In this document: positions 18,126 to 26,422 of the stretch, piece by piece
Layout: each line of letters begins with the position of its first letter
Numbering within the stretch: the first letter of the stretch is position 1
IMG/VR virus record: IMGVR_UViG_3300043777_000102
Span: 1 to 64,000 of that record
Direction: 5' to 3' (one strand)
Length of the DNA stretch: 64,000 nucleotides
Source: a virus
Notes under the pieces: model-generated
Seen by the model: the letters and a program-made list of their open reading frames with translations, nothing else
The model's database searches: none
What the model was told of the DNA's origin: nothing
Made by a program: the position numbers and the translations under genes

Positions 18126-20677
18126 TGCCGCCGCTGGATGATCTCGCCACCGCCGCCGGGCTGACGGCAAACCCCGATGGAACGTGGAGTCTGCCCGCGA
18201 CAGGGCCAACAGCCAATGCTCCGGCACCCGCGGCCGCCGGTGTTCCGATCCCGCCTCTGGCACCCGGCGTCACCGAACTACCGACGGTCCACGTCCATGC
18301 GAAGGCGCCCGCACCGACCGGCGCGCCCGTCGTCTCTGCGGGCGCCACACCGACCTCCGGACCACCCGACCTCGCCACCGCTGCTGGCCTGGTCGAACTG
18401 CCTGATGGGACATGGGGGCTGCCGGGAACCGCTGCGCAGGCGCCGGCTGCCACGCCAGCCGCTGTCACAAAGCCGCTTCCGGGACCGACGCCAGAAGCCG
18501 CAGAGATGCAGCAGCAGCCGTGGTTCCAGGACATGTACAACAACGTCAAGCAGGGGGCGAACACGGCAGGGCTTGAGGAGGAGATGCTGCACGGCTCATC
18601 CCTCGGCCTAAGCGATCTGCTGGTGCCTGTGGTGCCGGCAGCGATCCACGCGCTGACGACCGGAATGCCGTTCTCGCAGGCTTACGATCTGGCGCAGCAG
18701 ACCATGCAGGCGCCACGCAAGGAGTTCGAAGCTGAGCATCCGGATGCCTCGATGGTCACCTCGATGGCGTCTGGCATCCCCGCGACGAAAGTGCTGGCGC
18801 CGCTGTTCGCGGGTGCCCAGGCGGGTGCGCCGGCGCTCCAGCGTATCCTGATGGGGATGAAGAACCTTGCACTCGGCGGCGCGGCGGGGGGGGCCAGTAG
18901 CTACCTGATGACCGACGGGACGCAGCAGCAGAAGCTCGAGGCCGCGAAAGAGGGCGCTGAGCTCGGCGGGGGACTGACCGGGGCAGCACAGGTGCTCGGC
19001 CCGACCGCGAGCGCCGTGGGCCGCTACGTCAGTTCCGCGCTGCGGCCGAACGCCAACGTGGACGCGATGGCGGGGAACGTGCTGCTCCAGCGCGCCGGCG
19101 GCACGGCGCCGACCATGGAAGCTCCGGCGATTCCCGGGATGCCTCTCGGCATCGGGGGGGCATTCAATAATCCCGGCTTCGCAGCCATGGAACGCGAGAC
19201 GAACCAGGTCGAACCGATCGGCGCGAACCAGATCAGGGCCGCACAGAACCAGGCGGTGGTCGAGCATGCCACGACACCGCAGGCTGGCGGCGTCCAACTG
19301 GCGACCCGCATGGAGCCGGGCGAGGCTTCAACGAACGTCGTCACCGGCATGCAGAAGGCGAACGAGGTCCTGCGCGCCGAGGAGCGCCGACGGTGGAATG
19401 TCGATCCCCTCGCGCAGATGAAGCCCGACCTCCAAGCGGTGAAGGACCGAGTCGCCAAGGCGCTCGGGCGCCTTCCGCTCCGGGTGCAGCGCGCAATCGA
19501 GAATAACGCCGACCTGAAGGGCACGCTGGGCGACCTGCAGGGCATGGCCGATGGGGCAACACTGGCAGACGTCAACGACATCCGCAGCGACCTTCTGACG
19601 GTTGCGCGCACGCTGCCGCGCACCGAAGGATTGGCCCGCCGCGCGGCGAACATCGCGGCGAAAGAGGTGCTCGACGCGCTTGAGGACAACCCCGAGATGA
19701 AGGCCGACCCGCGCGCGTGGGCGGCATACAAGGCCGCGCGCGGTTACAGCGCCCGTATGTGGGACGTCATGGGGCACGACGAGTTCCAGTCGATGCTTAG
19801 GACCAACCGCTTCGGCAATCAGGCCGGCGACGCCGGGACGCTGGCGGCGCAGCTGTTCAACCTGAGCGCAGGGACGGAGGTGACGCCGGGCGGTATCGCT
19901 GGCATCGGCAGGATGCTCGACCAGGTGCAGCGACAGTGGACTGCGTTGCGTGCGGCCGGCGTCGGCGCGGGGTTGGACCCAGTCACAGCGACTGCGGCGC
20001 GTGAGGAGCTGACCAACGGGGCGCGCGACTTCATCATCAACAAGATGCTCGACGCGGCCCTGTCGAACACCAGAGACACGACCGGCGCGCAGAACACCCT
20101 CATGGCGCGGCTGTCCGACTGGATCGACACGAACAAAGGCTGGGTCAGTCGAAGCCGGCTGTTCGACCAGAACCAACTCGACCTGCTGGACAACATCCGA
20201 CGCGCCGCGATCCAGGCCGCGCGCACCGAGGATCTGAAGGGCGGTCCCGGGAGTCCGACCTTCGCGCTCCTGAAAGGCGACCGCTTTGTCGATGCCTTCC
20301 TCGGCCCGTTCCTCGGGCGCGCGATTACGACCGTCGGCGGCATCGGGCTCGGCGCCGCGCTCACGGCAGCGTTCGGTGAGGCTGGCATCGGCGGCATGAT
20401 CGGCGCGGAACTCGTCGGCGCCGGCGTCGGTGGGGCGGCCGGACATACCGGCCAGACGATCCTTCAGCGGCTCTATGCGCAGCCTCGTGAGGCGATCCTT
20501 GCCCGGTTGCAGGAAGCGACGCGCGATCCGCAGATCGCCCACGACCTGATGATGGCGGCCACCGCAGCCAATGCTAAGCGGATGTCGCCGGCCACCATCC
20601 AGCTGCTAAGGTCGGCATTGGCGATTGAGCCGCCCGCTCAGGTGATGTCGCGCTTCGGCCCTGGCTCACAGCAGTAG
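18125..20677 (+). CDS. Large internal virion / ejection protein (P22 gp16-like position)
   Basis: 850 aa. The N-terminus has a duplicated short unit, DLATAAGL..PDGTW, at about residues 6-24 and 80-97. The middle is long helices. Residues about 725-790 form a Gly/Ala-rich hydrophobic segment (TTVGGIGLGAALTAAFGEAG) that could enter a membrane. Size, composition and place as third in the ejection cluster support an ejected channel protein. Confidence 0.7.
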   Translation: MPPLDDLATAAGLTANPDGTWSLPATGPTANAPAPAAAGVPIPPLAPGVTELPTVHVHAKAPAPTGAPVVSAGATPTSGPPDLATAAGLVELPDGTWGLPGTAAQAPAATPAAVTKPLPGPTPEAAEMQQQPWFQDMYNNVKQGANTAGLEEEMLHGSSLGLSDLLVPVVPAAIHALTTGMPFSQAYDLAQQTMQAPRKEFEAEHPDASMVTSMASGIPATKVLAPLFAGAQAGAPALQRILMGMKNLALGGAAGGASSYLMTDGTQQQKLEAAKEGAELGGGLTGAAQVLGPTASAVGRYVSSALRPNANVDAMAGNVLLQRAGGTAPTMEAPAIPGMPLGIGGAFNNPGFAAMERETNQVEPIGANQIRAAQNQAVVEHATTPQAGGVQLATRMEPGEASTNVVTGMQKANEVLRAEERRRWNVDPLAQMKPDLQAVKDRVAKALGRLPLRVQRAIENNADLKGTLGDLQGMADGATLADVNDIRSDLLTVARTLPRTEGLARRAANIAAKEVLDALEDNPEMKADPRAWAAYKAARGYSARMWDVMGHDEFQSMLRTNRFGNQAGDAGTLAAQLFNLSAGTEVTPGGIAGIGRMLDQVQRQWTALRAAGVGAGLDPVTATAAREELTNGARDFIINKMLDAALSNTRDTTGAQNTLMARLSDWIDTNKGWVSRSRLFDQNQLDLLDNIRRAAIQAARTEDLKGGPGSPTFALLKGDRFVDAFLGPFLGRAITTVGGIGLGAALTAAFGEAGIGGMIGAELVGAGVGGAAGHTGQTILQRLYAQPREAILARLQEATRDPQIAHDLMMAATAANAKRMSPATIQLLRSALAIEPPAQVMSRFGPGSQQ

Positions 20678-20759
20678 GACCGTCGAACAGCGCGATACCG
20701 CTGCACAGCGCCGACAGCGCGACCCAGACGAACGCCGGATAAATCAGGATCGCGAGCAT
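20574..20759 (-). CDS. Small membrane peptide, 61 aa
   Basis: Starts MLAILIYPAFVWVALSALC, a clear membrane segment, behind an AAGGGAAAAG ribosome site. Last gene of a three-gene leftward group. Its 3' part runs 104 bases antisense into the end of the 850-aa gene and is poor in typical codon bias, so the true end may matter little. Confidence 0.45.
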   Translation of the reverse strand: MLAILIYPAFVWVALSALCSGIALFDGPTAVSQGRSATSPERAAQSPMPTLAAGWWPATSA

Positions 20760-21007
20760 TTTTCTTTTCCCTTTGCCGCTTCCTCTCTCAGTCTCAGTAC
20801 ACCGGCCGCCAGGTCGCGTCGCAACCTCTCTATCAACCTGACGCCAGGGAATATGGTGCCGGTGAGAATTGGCTGGATCTGCTCGCGGGGTACCGGGGTA
20901 TTGGTCGTGGCGATCCGGAGCGACCAATCATCGCCGTAGAGACGCCGCACCAAATAGAAAAAGGCGTTGCGCCGCTGAAATGGCGTCATGTCCCTGGTTG
21001 GCTGCAT
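20744..21007 (-). CDS. Small protein, RRxAFxYLxxRLxGD family
   Basis: 87 aa. The sequence FQRRNAFFYLVRRLYGDDW followed by PREQIQPILTG and RLIERLRRDL aligns with the N-terminal half of the protein at 50932-51393 (RRLAFRYLAVRLFGDEW, PVQIQQFLDG). So this phage has two paralogues 30 kb apart on opposite strands. May be DNA-binding; not a family I can name. Confidence 0.7.
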   Translation of the reverse strand: MQPTRDMTPFQRRNAFFYLVRRLYGDDWSLRIATTNTPVPREQIQPILTGTIFPGVRLIERLRRDLAAGVLRLREEAAKGKEKCSRS

Positions 21008-21324
21008 CAGTCGGCTCGCGACTGAACATAGTCCGCAAGAGCTGCTGCCTCATTCTCACGGGCGCCGCTGGTCAACAGCGCGGACCGCACAGCGCGCCCG
21101 AGGAACTTGATGAACACCTCGTCGCTGGTGATCGCGCTGAAAAGCTCCGAAGCGTCGCGGGACGTCAGGCCCGCAATGACGGTGCCATCCTCCATCTGGC
21201 GGTCCACCTGGAGAAGGCTGCCGCCGTTCCACCCCCGGCGCCGGAAAGACCAGCGGGCCAGCTCCCCCCGCAATGCCTTCTCGATCGGACTGGATGGAAT
21301 GGCGTCTCGTGCGGTCGTGTCCAT
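21007..21324 (-). CDS. Hypothetical protein, first gene of leftward group
   Basis: 105 aa with a GGAGGT ribosome site about 9 bases before the ATG. Contains SRDASELFSAITSDEVFIKF; no domain recognised. Its stop shares a base with the start of the next leftward gene. The group runs against the late genes on both sides, so it needs its own promoter upstream of 21324. Confidence 0.65.
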   Translation of the reverse strand: MDTTARDAIPSSPIEKALRGELARWSFRRRGWNGGSLLQVDRQMEDGTVIAGLTSRDASELFSAITSDEVFIKFLGRAVRSALLTSGARENEAAALADYVQSRAD

Positions 21325-22021
21325 GCTGTGGACCTCCGGGGTTCGGCCGGCGCGAGCTTCTTGACACCCGCGCCGGCCTGCTGGATTGTCCGCTCACCGG
21401 ATCCGTTGGCACGGATGTCGGTCAGGATTGAAGCCCTCACCGGCGTTCAACCCACGGCGGACCGTGATCAAAAATCGCACGGCGACCGTCAGGGTTCAAC
21501 CCTTCCCGGCATCAAATCCTCGACCGGCCTCGCTTTCGGCGTTCGGTGCGGCGTCTGCAACGGGGAAACGATGTCCCGGTCGCCGCGAGCAACCGCGCAG
21601 GAGAGGCTCAGGAAAGCGCGGACGGCCAGACTGCCCGGCAACGGGTGGCACCAGGGTCGCCTGGGAGTCGGACGCACTGGCTATCAGGCTGCCCTCGGTC
21701 GCCATGCCCGGGCATCACGCCAGCCGACGCAAGCGGGGTGTCTACGTCGCGGCGGCGCGTCCGCTTCGGCCGCCAATATGGGGCGCGGCTCACTCAGGAA
21801 GCCACCCTTGGCAATGGTCGGCCCGGATTGGCGCAAGCCGTCCGAAGTGCTGACTATTGCCAAGTCCAAAACGCTCTCTCCTCGGAAGCCCTGAAGGTAA
21901 GAAGGGAAGGAAGATCAGATGATCGAGCCTTCAGTACTGGTACTCGCGCGAGGGTAGCGCGTTCACGCCGTCGTGCTATCTTTGTCTTGGCCCAGCAGGC
22001 CATCGCAGTGGAGTTCCACCG
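21325..22021. other. 697-base stretch without a confident gene
   Basis: Lies between the leftward group and the tail-collar gene pair. It must hold the promoter for the leftward genes and perhaps one for the genes to the right, but no clean -35/-10 pair was found. One weak rightward reading frame (21571-21894) is listed separately. Confidence 0.4.
21571..21894 (+). CDS. Possible basic protein, 107 aa (weak)
   Basis: Starts MSRSPRATAQERLRKARTAR behind GGGGAAA. Third codon positions are G/C-rich, like real genes here, but composition is low-complexity and Arg-rich and no family is recognised. It could equally be noncoding. Confidence 0.25.
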   Translation: MSRSPRATAQERLRKARTARLPGNGWHQGRLGVGRTGYQAALGRHARASRQPTQAGCLRRGGASASAANMGRGSLRKPPLAMVGPDWRKPSEVLTIAKSKTLSPRKP

Positions 22022-22222
22022 ATGCGCAAGCCCAGGGTCGAGACCGTGGCGATGCCGAAGGTTCCCGTCTCGCCGGCGGTAACGCGGGTCCGGGCGCAGT
22101 TCGGGCAGCCTGGCCTGTTCGCGCACCACCCGCCGAGTCCCACCGCCGTCGGCGCGCGCGAGGAGAAGCCCCGGCATCGGCTGGCGTCGGCTGCGGGCGC
22201 TCGCTCGCCGATGGGAGTCTGA
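22022..22222 (+). CDS. Small basic protein, 66 aa
   Basis: Very strong third-position G/C bias, a GGAG ribosome site, and a stop 3 bases before the tail-collar ATG support a real gene. Pro/Arg-rich (MRKPRVETVAMPKVPVSPAV); no domain recognised. Confidence 0.55.
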   Translation: MRKPRVETVAMPKVPVSPAVTRVRAQFGQPGLFAHHPPSPTAVGAREEKPRHRLASAAGARSPMGV

Positions 22223-22225
22223 GCG

Positions 22226-23131
22226 ATGGCCGGCTCAATTCTCTACCTGCCGATCACTTTCTGGCCGGATGCCAACGGCGTGCCGATGGCCGGCGCGCAG
22301 CTTCTGTTCTTCCAAAGCGGCACGTCGACGCCCGCGCTCGTCTACAGCGACATCAACCTGACGGTCAGCCTCGGAAGCACCGTCACAGCGAACGCTGGCG
22401 GCTGGTGGCCCGAGATATTCCTGAGCCCGAGCTTCGGTTACCGGGTGCAAGTCTGGACGGCAGCGACCGTCGACAACCCGACCGGCAGCGAGGTCTGGTC
22501 CGCCGATAACGTCGGTCCCGGCGCGTCCGGCGCGCTCAGCAACACCGCCGGCATCATCGGCGAGGTGCGGGACTTCGCTGGGCTGGTCAGCGCGATCCCG
22601 TCCGGCTGGTATGTCTGCGCAGGTCAAGCGGTCAGCCGCGCCACTTATGCGGCGTTATTTTCGGTGCTTGGCACGGCCTGGGGTGCCGGTGACGGCTCTA
22701 CCACCTTCAACCTCCCTGACCTCCGTAGCCGCGTGACGGCCGGCCTGGACAACATGGGGGGCTCGGCGGCCGGCCGGATCACATCAGGGGTGGCCGGCAT
22801 TCAGGGGACCACGCTCGGGGCGGTCGGCGGCAACCAAGCCACGCAGGCGCACAACCACGCCCTGACCGATCCCGGGCATGTCCATGTCGTTTCCGATCCC
22901 ACCCACACCCACCTGATCGCGGGCGAGCTCGTCGGCACCGGCTCGGACTCGGCGGGCCTGACCAACTGGACCGGCGGGAATGCGCCCAACGTGGTGAGCG
23001 GTCCGGCGTCGACCGGCATCACCGTGCAGTCGGCAGTGACCGGGATCACCGTGGCGAGCTATGGGGCCGGGAATAGCCAAAACTGCCAACCAACCGCGAT
23101 GGTCAACAAGATTTTGTACGCCGGCGTGTGA
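22226..23131 (+). CDS. Tail-collar-domain fibre protein
   Basis: 301 aa. Residues about 110-175 are a phage tail collar domain (GEVRDFAG, then GWYVCAGQAVSRATYAALF and FNLPDLRSRV), and the end CQPTAMVNKILYAGV is typical of these fibres. Residues about 212-232 are His-rich (AHNHALTDPGHVHVVSD, THTHL), suggesting metal ions in a fibre trimer. The N-terminus (YLPITFWPDANGVPMAGAQL) probably attaches to the tail. Likely host binding. Confidence 0.85.
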   Translation: MAGSILYLPITFWPDANGVPMAGAQLLFFQSGTSTPALVYSDINLTVSLGSTVTANAGGWWPEIFLSPSFGYRVQVWTAATVDNPTGSEVWSADNVGPGASGALSNTAGIIGEVRDFAGLVSAIPSGWYVCAGQAVSRATYAALFSVLGTAWGAGDGSTTFNLPDLRSRVTAGLDNMGGSAAGRITSGVAGIQGTTLGAVGGNQATQAHNHALTDPGHVHVVSDPTHTHLIAGELVGTGSDSAGLTNWTGGNAPNVVSGPASTGITVQSAVTGITVASYGAGNSQNCQPTAMVNKILYAGV

Positions 23132-23137
23132 ACCGCC

Positions 23138-23569
23138 ATGAGCCTCACTATCACCCTGGACGGGATCGTGCCGATGAGCGACGGAAACCCCTATCTGCGT
23201 TACGGCCGTCGCGCGGGCGACCTCACTCCCGAGCAGAAGGCCAAGCTGCCGTACCCGAAGTCGTGCAAGGACTGCCTGAACGCGCCGCCGCGGACGCGGG
23301 TGTACGCCAGCGTGACGGCAAAGCTCGGTCTCGTAGTCGGCGCCCTGACGCTCGCTGGCGCGGTGTCCACGGCGGTCTATGCTGGTCTGCACGGCGCGTT
23401 TCAGGCCGGCGACTATTATCGGACGCAGGCCCAGGTCGCTGACGAGGTGAAGCAGATCGCCCAGACCGTCCGCGGGCACGACGAGGCGATCCGGCGCATC
23501 GAGATGAACGTCCAACGGCTGACAGACGCGATCCTGCCGGCGCACTATGATGGAAAGCCCAGCAAGTAG
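23138..23569 (+). CDS. Membrane protein with coiled-coil tail
   Basis: 143 aa. A CKDC pair sits at 43-46, a membrane helix at about 61-84 (KLGLVVGALTLAGAVSTAVY), then a coiled coil (VKQIAQTVRGHDEAIRRIEM). It opens a run of small membrane proteins and may be a holin/spanin-like or exclusion factor; function not shown. Confidence 0.7.
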   Translation: MSLTITLDGIVPMSDGNPYLRYGRRAGDLTPEQKAKLPYPKSCKDCLNAPPRTRVYASVTAKLGLVVGALTLAGAVSTAVYAGLHGAFQAGDYYRTQAQVADEVKQIAQTVRGHDEAIRRIEMNVQRLTDAILPAHYDGKPSK

Positions 23570-23594
23570 CCTTGGTCGGCTCGGGTGACGTGGC

Positions 23595-23918
23595 GTGGGC
23601 AAGCGCCGCGAGCAACGACTCCGCGATCAGCTCGAACGGGAGCGTTGGAGGGGACACTACCGCGAGCACGCGCTGCTGGCGAGCACGCTCGAGGCGACGC
23701 GAGCCGAGATGGAGCGTAGGCTGGACGAGATGAACATGCTCCGACGGCAGATCGAGCTTGAGCGTGGGGACTATCTGCCGCGGCAGGAATACGCTGCCGC
23801 CCATGGCACGCTGATCCAAGGGCTCCAGCGCGTCCAGCAAACCGTGTGGATGGGCCTCGGGGGCGTCATGGCCGTGGTGACGCTGGTGGGCATCTTGGTC
23901 AGCGTTTGGAGGCACTGA
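23595..23918 (+). CDS. Coiled-coil protein with C-terminal membrane helix
   Basis: 107 aa, GTG start. Charged helix over residues 1-75 (RDQLERERWRGHYREH; RRLDEMNMLRRQIELERGDY), then a single membrane helix near 85-105 (GLGGVMAVVTLVGILVSVW). This layout is common in small late-phage proteins of unknown function. Confidence 0.7.
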   Translation: MGKRREQRLRDQLERERWRGHYREHALLASTLEATRAEMERRLDEMNMLRRQIELERGDYLPRQEYAAAHGTLIQGLQRVQQTVWMGLGGVMAVVTLVGILVSVWRH

Positions 23919-23919
23919 G

Positions 23920-24039
23920 GTGGGTGACTGGCTCCGCACGCGCTACCGACCACGCGCCCGGAAGCTGATCGCGCCGTTTGTGCTCGCGGTGGCGATGATC
24001 GCGCTCGCGGTGGCCGTAGGCCGATGCTCTACCTCCTGA
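23920..24039 (+). CDS. Tiny membrane peptide, 39 aa
   Basis: GTG start one base after the previous stop. Basic N-terminus, then LIAPFVLAVAMIALAVAVG and a Cys near the end. Overlaps the next small gene by 16 bases. Probably real because it fits the tight spacing of the cluster. Confidence 0.5.
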   Translation: MGDWLRTRYRPRARKLIAPFVLAVAMIALAVAVGRCSTS

Positions 24040-24185
24040 CCTGCACCAACGCCGCTGGCGACGACAAGTGGCACATGACGGTATTCACCGAGCAGGACCG
24101 CGACCGCGTGGCGCAGACCTGGCGCGACCAGGGGCGCCACGACATCCGGGTGAACGGCGAACCCTGGCGACCGAACGGTGCGTAG
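24024..24185 (+). CDS. Small soluble protein, 53 aa
   Basis: Starts MLYLLTCTNAAGDDKWHM and continues with a charged helix (TEQDRDRVAQTWRDQG). Overlaps the preceding membrane peptide. No family recognised. Confidence 0.5.
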   Translation: MLYLLTCTNAAGDDKWHMTVFTEQDRDRVAQTWRDQGRHDIRVNGEPWRPNGA

Positions 24186-24246
24186 TTTCCGAACCTTCCC
24201 GCCTCTCAGGCGTTGTGAGAGGGTAGGCTACCCAAAGGAGGGCGCC

Positions 24247-24312
24247 ATGTACTACGGTTCGGGCCTCGGCCTGATCCTGCTGATCGTCATCCTGATCCTG
24301 ATACTGCGATAG
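24247..24312 (+). CDS. 21-residue hydrophobic peptide
   Basis: The ATG follows a near-perfect AAAGGAGGG ribosome site at the right spacing. The peptide starts MYYGSGLGLILLIVILIL and is almost only a membrane helix, resembling the C-terminal half of DUF3309-type peptides (GLGLILL-like core). Followed directly by an AGGAGG site for the next membrane gene. Confidence 0.6.
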   Translation: MYYGSGLGLILLIVILILILR

Positions 24313-24321
24313 GAGGCGGCT

Positions 24322-24579
24322 TTGTGCTTCTCCCTTCAATGGCTGGAAGCGTTCTTGGTCTGGTTGATTGTGATCTGCGCTGTAGTCGCGCTGCTGCGGC
24401 TGCTGATCGGTTTCGTCATTCCGAAACTCGGCCTCGGCGGCGAGGTGGTGGGCTTTGTCGTGAAGGCGATCACCATCGTCATCTGGGCGGTCGTCTGCAT
24501 CGGCCTGGTGTACTTTGTTTTCAGCCTCGTGATGTGCCTGGGGCCGTCGATGCCGCACATGCTGCCGGGCCGCCCCTAA
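24322..24579 (+). CDS. Small membrane protein, 85 aa
   Basis: TTG start after AGGAGG. Two to three membrane helices (FLVWLIVICAVVALLRLLIG; FVVKAITIVIWAVVCIGLVY). No domain recognised. Last of the membrane-protein run, possibly lysis-related. Confidence 0.65.
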   Translation: MCFSLQWLEAFLVWLIVICAVVALLRLLIGFVIPKLGLGGEVVGFVVKAITIVIWAVVCIGLVYFVFSLVMCLGPSMPHMLPGRP

Positions 24580-24993
24580 CGCGCATCCAATTAATGCGAA
24601 TTTAACGCTTTATTTCGTTGCGTGCTGATCGCGGGGCTGTGATTATCCACGCGCCGGTCGAGGACTGGCCCCGTTGGGAGATGCGAGACCCGATGGCGAC
24701 GTGCTGACTCCCTCCCAGACTGGCCCCGTCAGCGATGGCGGGGCGTCTTTCTGTTTGCGGAGGGGTGGCCGGTCCTCTCACCGGCCAATCTGGACTGAGC
24801 CCAGACCGTCACGCCTGAAAGCTGGTGGCGTTCCCAGGCCATCTACCGCGCGATGGCGCGCCTACTAGGGGATCAACGCCTCGGGGCCGCACCACTGTTT
24901 CCTGGCAACCCTTCGACTCCCCCCGTTCGCTTGGGATCGGCAGCCTCCCGCTAAGGTCCGCGCACGATGCACACTTGCGCCAGGTGTGTCAAT
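24580..24993. other. Intergenic region ending the membrane-gene run
   Basis: No gene seen. It holds the terminator at 24723-24756 and, at its right end, the control region of the RHH gene. A weak 5-base hairpin (CGCAT...ATGCG) lies just after 24579. Confidence 0.5.
24723..24756 (+). terminator. Intrinsic terminator
   Basis: Stem GCCCCGTCA (24723-24731) pairs with TGGCGGGGC (24736-24744) around a GCGA tetraloop, nine pairs with one T-G wobble, followed by a T-rich tail to 24756. It closes the late cluster that ends at 24579. Confidence 0.8.
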
Positions 24994-24999
24994 ATGACA
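24987..24999. promoter_or_regulatory. Perfect 13-base palindrome at the RHH gene start
   Basis: TGTCA-ATA-TGACA spans the start of the small ribbon-helix-helix gene, exactly where an autoregulator would sit. Confidence 0.45.
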
Positions 25000-25245
25000 T
25001 ACGATAGCCCCATGCCCGTGACCGACACCAAACGCCTGACCCTGCGATTTACGCCCGACATGGTGCGGATGGCTGACGGGCTGGTCGGGCGGAACGGGCG
25101 CAGGACGCGGCAGTCCGTGATCTCGGCGGCGGTGTGGATCGGGTTGCGGGAGATGCTGGCGGACCAGCCCACGGCCGGGGTTTCCGAGCGCGTGCATCGC
25201 GTCCCGGTCGAGCCTCGTTCCAACCTCAAACGTAAGGCGCCATGA
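24994..25245 (+). CDS. Ribbon-helix-helix-like small regulator
   Basis: 83 aa from ATG 24994 (AGGTG about 8 bases upstream); 24967 and 25012 are alternative starts. KRLTLRFTPDMVRMADGL followed by SVISAAVWIGLREML fits a strand-helix-helix Arc/CopG-type DNA-binding fold. A perfect palindrome overlaps the start. It heads the cassette with the holin-like gene and may control it. Confidence 0.55.
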   Translation: MTYDSPMPVTDTKRLTLRFTPDMVRMADGLVGRNGRRTRQSVISAAVWIGLREMLADQPTAGVSERVHRVPVEPRSNLKRKAP

Positions 25246-25628
25246 TGTCAGCCACAACCATCGCCCCAGCGCCGACGCCGGCCGCGCAGACGGCGCAGAC
25301 CAACGCGGCAATCAGCGCGGCGGAAACCGGCGCTGCGTTGCTGAACAATCTCCAGACGGCGGACCCGGCGCTGTATCAGCAATTGGTCGGCAGCTTTTCC
25401 ACCTACGGCAAGTCGGCAGCCGCGCCGCTGGTAGGCTCACTGCTGGGCTTGCTGGTGGCGCACTACGGGCTTGCGGCCATCGTGACGCCGGACACGCTGA
25501 ACCTGCTGACGGATGCGCTGGTGGCGCTGGGGACAGGTGCTGGGGCGTTGGTCATGCACTGGATCGGAAAGCGCCCCGGCAACAAGCTGGCTGGGGCAGT
25601 GCCGGGTGCGAAGGTGGGGACGCCGTGA
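25242..25628 (+). CDS. Putative holin-like membrane protein
   Basis: 128 aa. Ala/Thr-rich N-terminus, then two membrane helices, about 60-81 (PLVGSLLGLLVAHYGLAAIV) and 88-108 (LTDALVALGTGAGALVMHWI), ending in a basic tail (GKRPGNK). The layout matches small phage holins. It overlaps its neighbours by 4 bases on each side. No endolysin is adjacent, so the assignment rests on fold alone. Confidence 0.55.
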   Translation: MMSATTIAPAPTPAAQTAQTNAAISAAETGAALLNNLQTADPALYQQLVGSFSTYGKSAAAPLVGSLLGLLVAHYGLAAIVTPDTLNLLTDALVALGTGAGALVMHWIGKRPGNKLAGAVPGAKVGTP

Positions 25629-25846
25629 GCGAGGCGAGGACCGTGCGGGTGCGGATCGCGGTGGCTGTGACACCAGACGGCGCGTGGTCCGCATTCGGCT
25701 ATTCGGGCTACGACGAGAAAGGCGTGAAGGAAAGCGTCTTCATCGATGATCTGCCCGAAGGCGAACAATTCCACTGGATAGAGGCCGACGTGCCGATCCC
25801 CGTAGCAACAACGATCCCCGGCGCGGTTGTGCCGGTGGAGACATAG
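25625..25846 (+). CDS. Small hypothetical protein, 73 aa
   Basis: GTG start overlapping the holin-like stop. Beta-rich (VRVRIAVAVTPDGAWSAFGY), acidic. A small accessory protein of unknown role. Confidence 0.6.
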   Translation: MSEARTVRVRIAVAVTPDGAWSAFGYSGYDEKGVKESVFIDDLPEGEQFHWIEADVPIPVATTIPGAVVPVET

Positions 25847-25855
25847 GAGCCCCAC

Positions 25856-26212
25856 ATGACCTCTCTCCCCCGCCGCCGCGCGCTGCTGGCCCTGCTCGGC
25901 ACCACCGCACTCATCGTCGCAGCCTGCTCGTCCACGCAGTCGCCAAGCACGGCGATCGCGGCCTCTGAGGTGGCGCTGACCGCCGCCGACCAGTTGGCGA
26001 TCCAGTACGTCACGCTGCCCCTGTGCGGCCCCACGGCGCCAAAGCTGTGCTCGTCGGCCAGTATCAGCGCGCAGATCAAGACCCAGGCCCAGAACGCCTA
26101 CAATGCGATCCAGGCGGCCAAGGCGAACCCCACGTCAGCAGCGGCAGCGGCGGCAGCAGCGGCGGTGTCCGAATTGCAGGCGCTCGTGCCGCCCGCGACA
26201 ACCACGAACTGA
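25856..26212 (+). CDS. Small lipoprotein
   Basis: 118 aa. Basic start, hydrophobic core and VAAC lipobox with Cys24 mark a signal-peptidase-II lipoprotein. The mature part is Ala-rich helix. It may act in lysis, as Rz1-type outer spanins do, or in exclusion of other phages; neither is proven. Confidence 0.68.
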   Translation: MTSLPRRRALLALLGTTALIVAACSSTQSPSTAIAASEVALTAADQLAIQYVTLPLCGPTAPKLCSSASISAQIKTQAQNAYNAIQAAKANPTSAAAAAAAAAVSELQALVPPATTTN

Positions 26213-26224
26213 GGAACTGCACCC

Positions 26225-26422
26225 ATGCTCACGCTCGTCCCCGTTCTTTTGGAACTGCTCCAGGCCGGCATTACGGTTGTCCCGGAGATCATCACTGCGG
26301 CACAGACGGAGGTGTCACTGTTCAATTCCGGCACGGCGCCCACTGCGGCCCAGCAAGCCACCATCGACGCCGCGCTTGCCACCGCCAACTCCGCGCTCCA
26401 GGCCGCTCAGCCGGCTCCGTGA
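26225..26422 (+). CDS. Small hydrophobic/Ala-rich protein, 65 aa
   Basis: Starts MLTLVPVLLELLQAGITVVP, then an Ala/Thr-rich helix much like the tail of the lipoprotein just upstream (AAQQATIDAALATANSALQ). Possibly a partner of that lipoprotein. Confidence 0.6.
   Translation: MLTLVPVLLELLQAGITVVPEIITAAQTEVSLFNSGTAPTAAQQATIDAALATANSALQAAQPAP

Noticed and set aside
21360-21390. TTGACA followed by GATTGT as a rightward promoter
   Set aside because: The -10 part matches only three of six bases and no confident gene follows directly.
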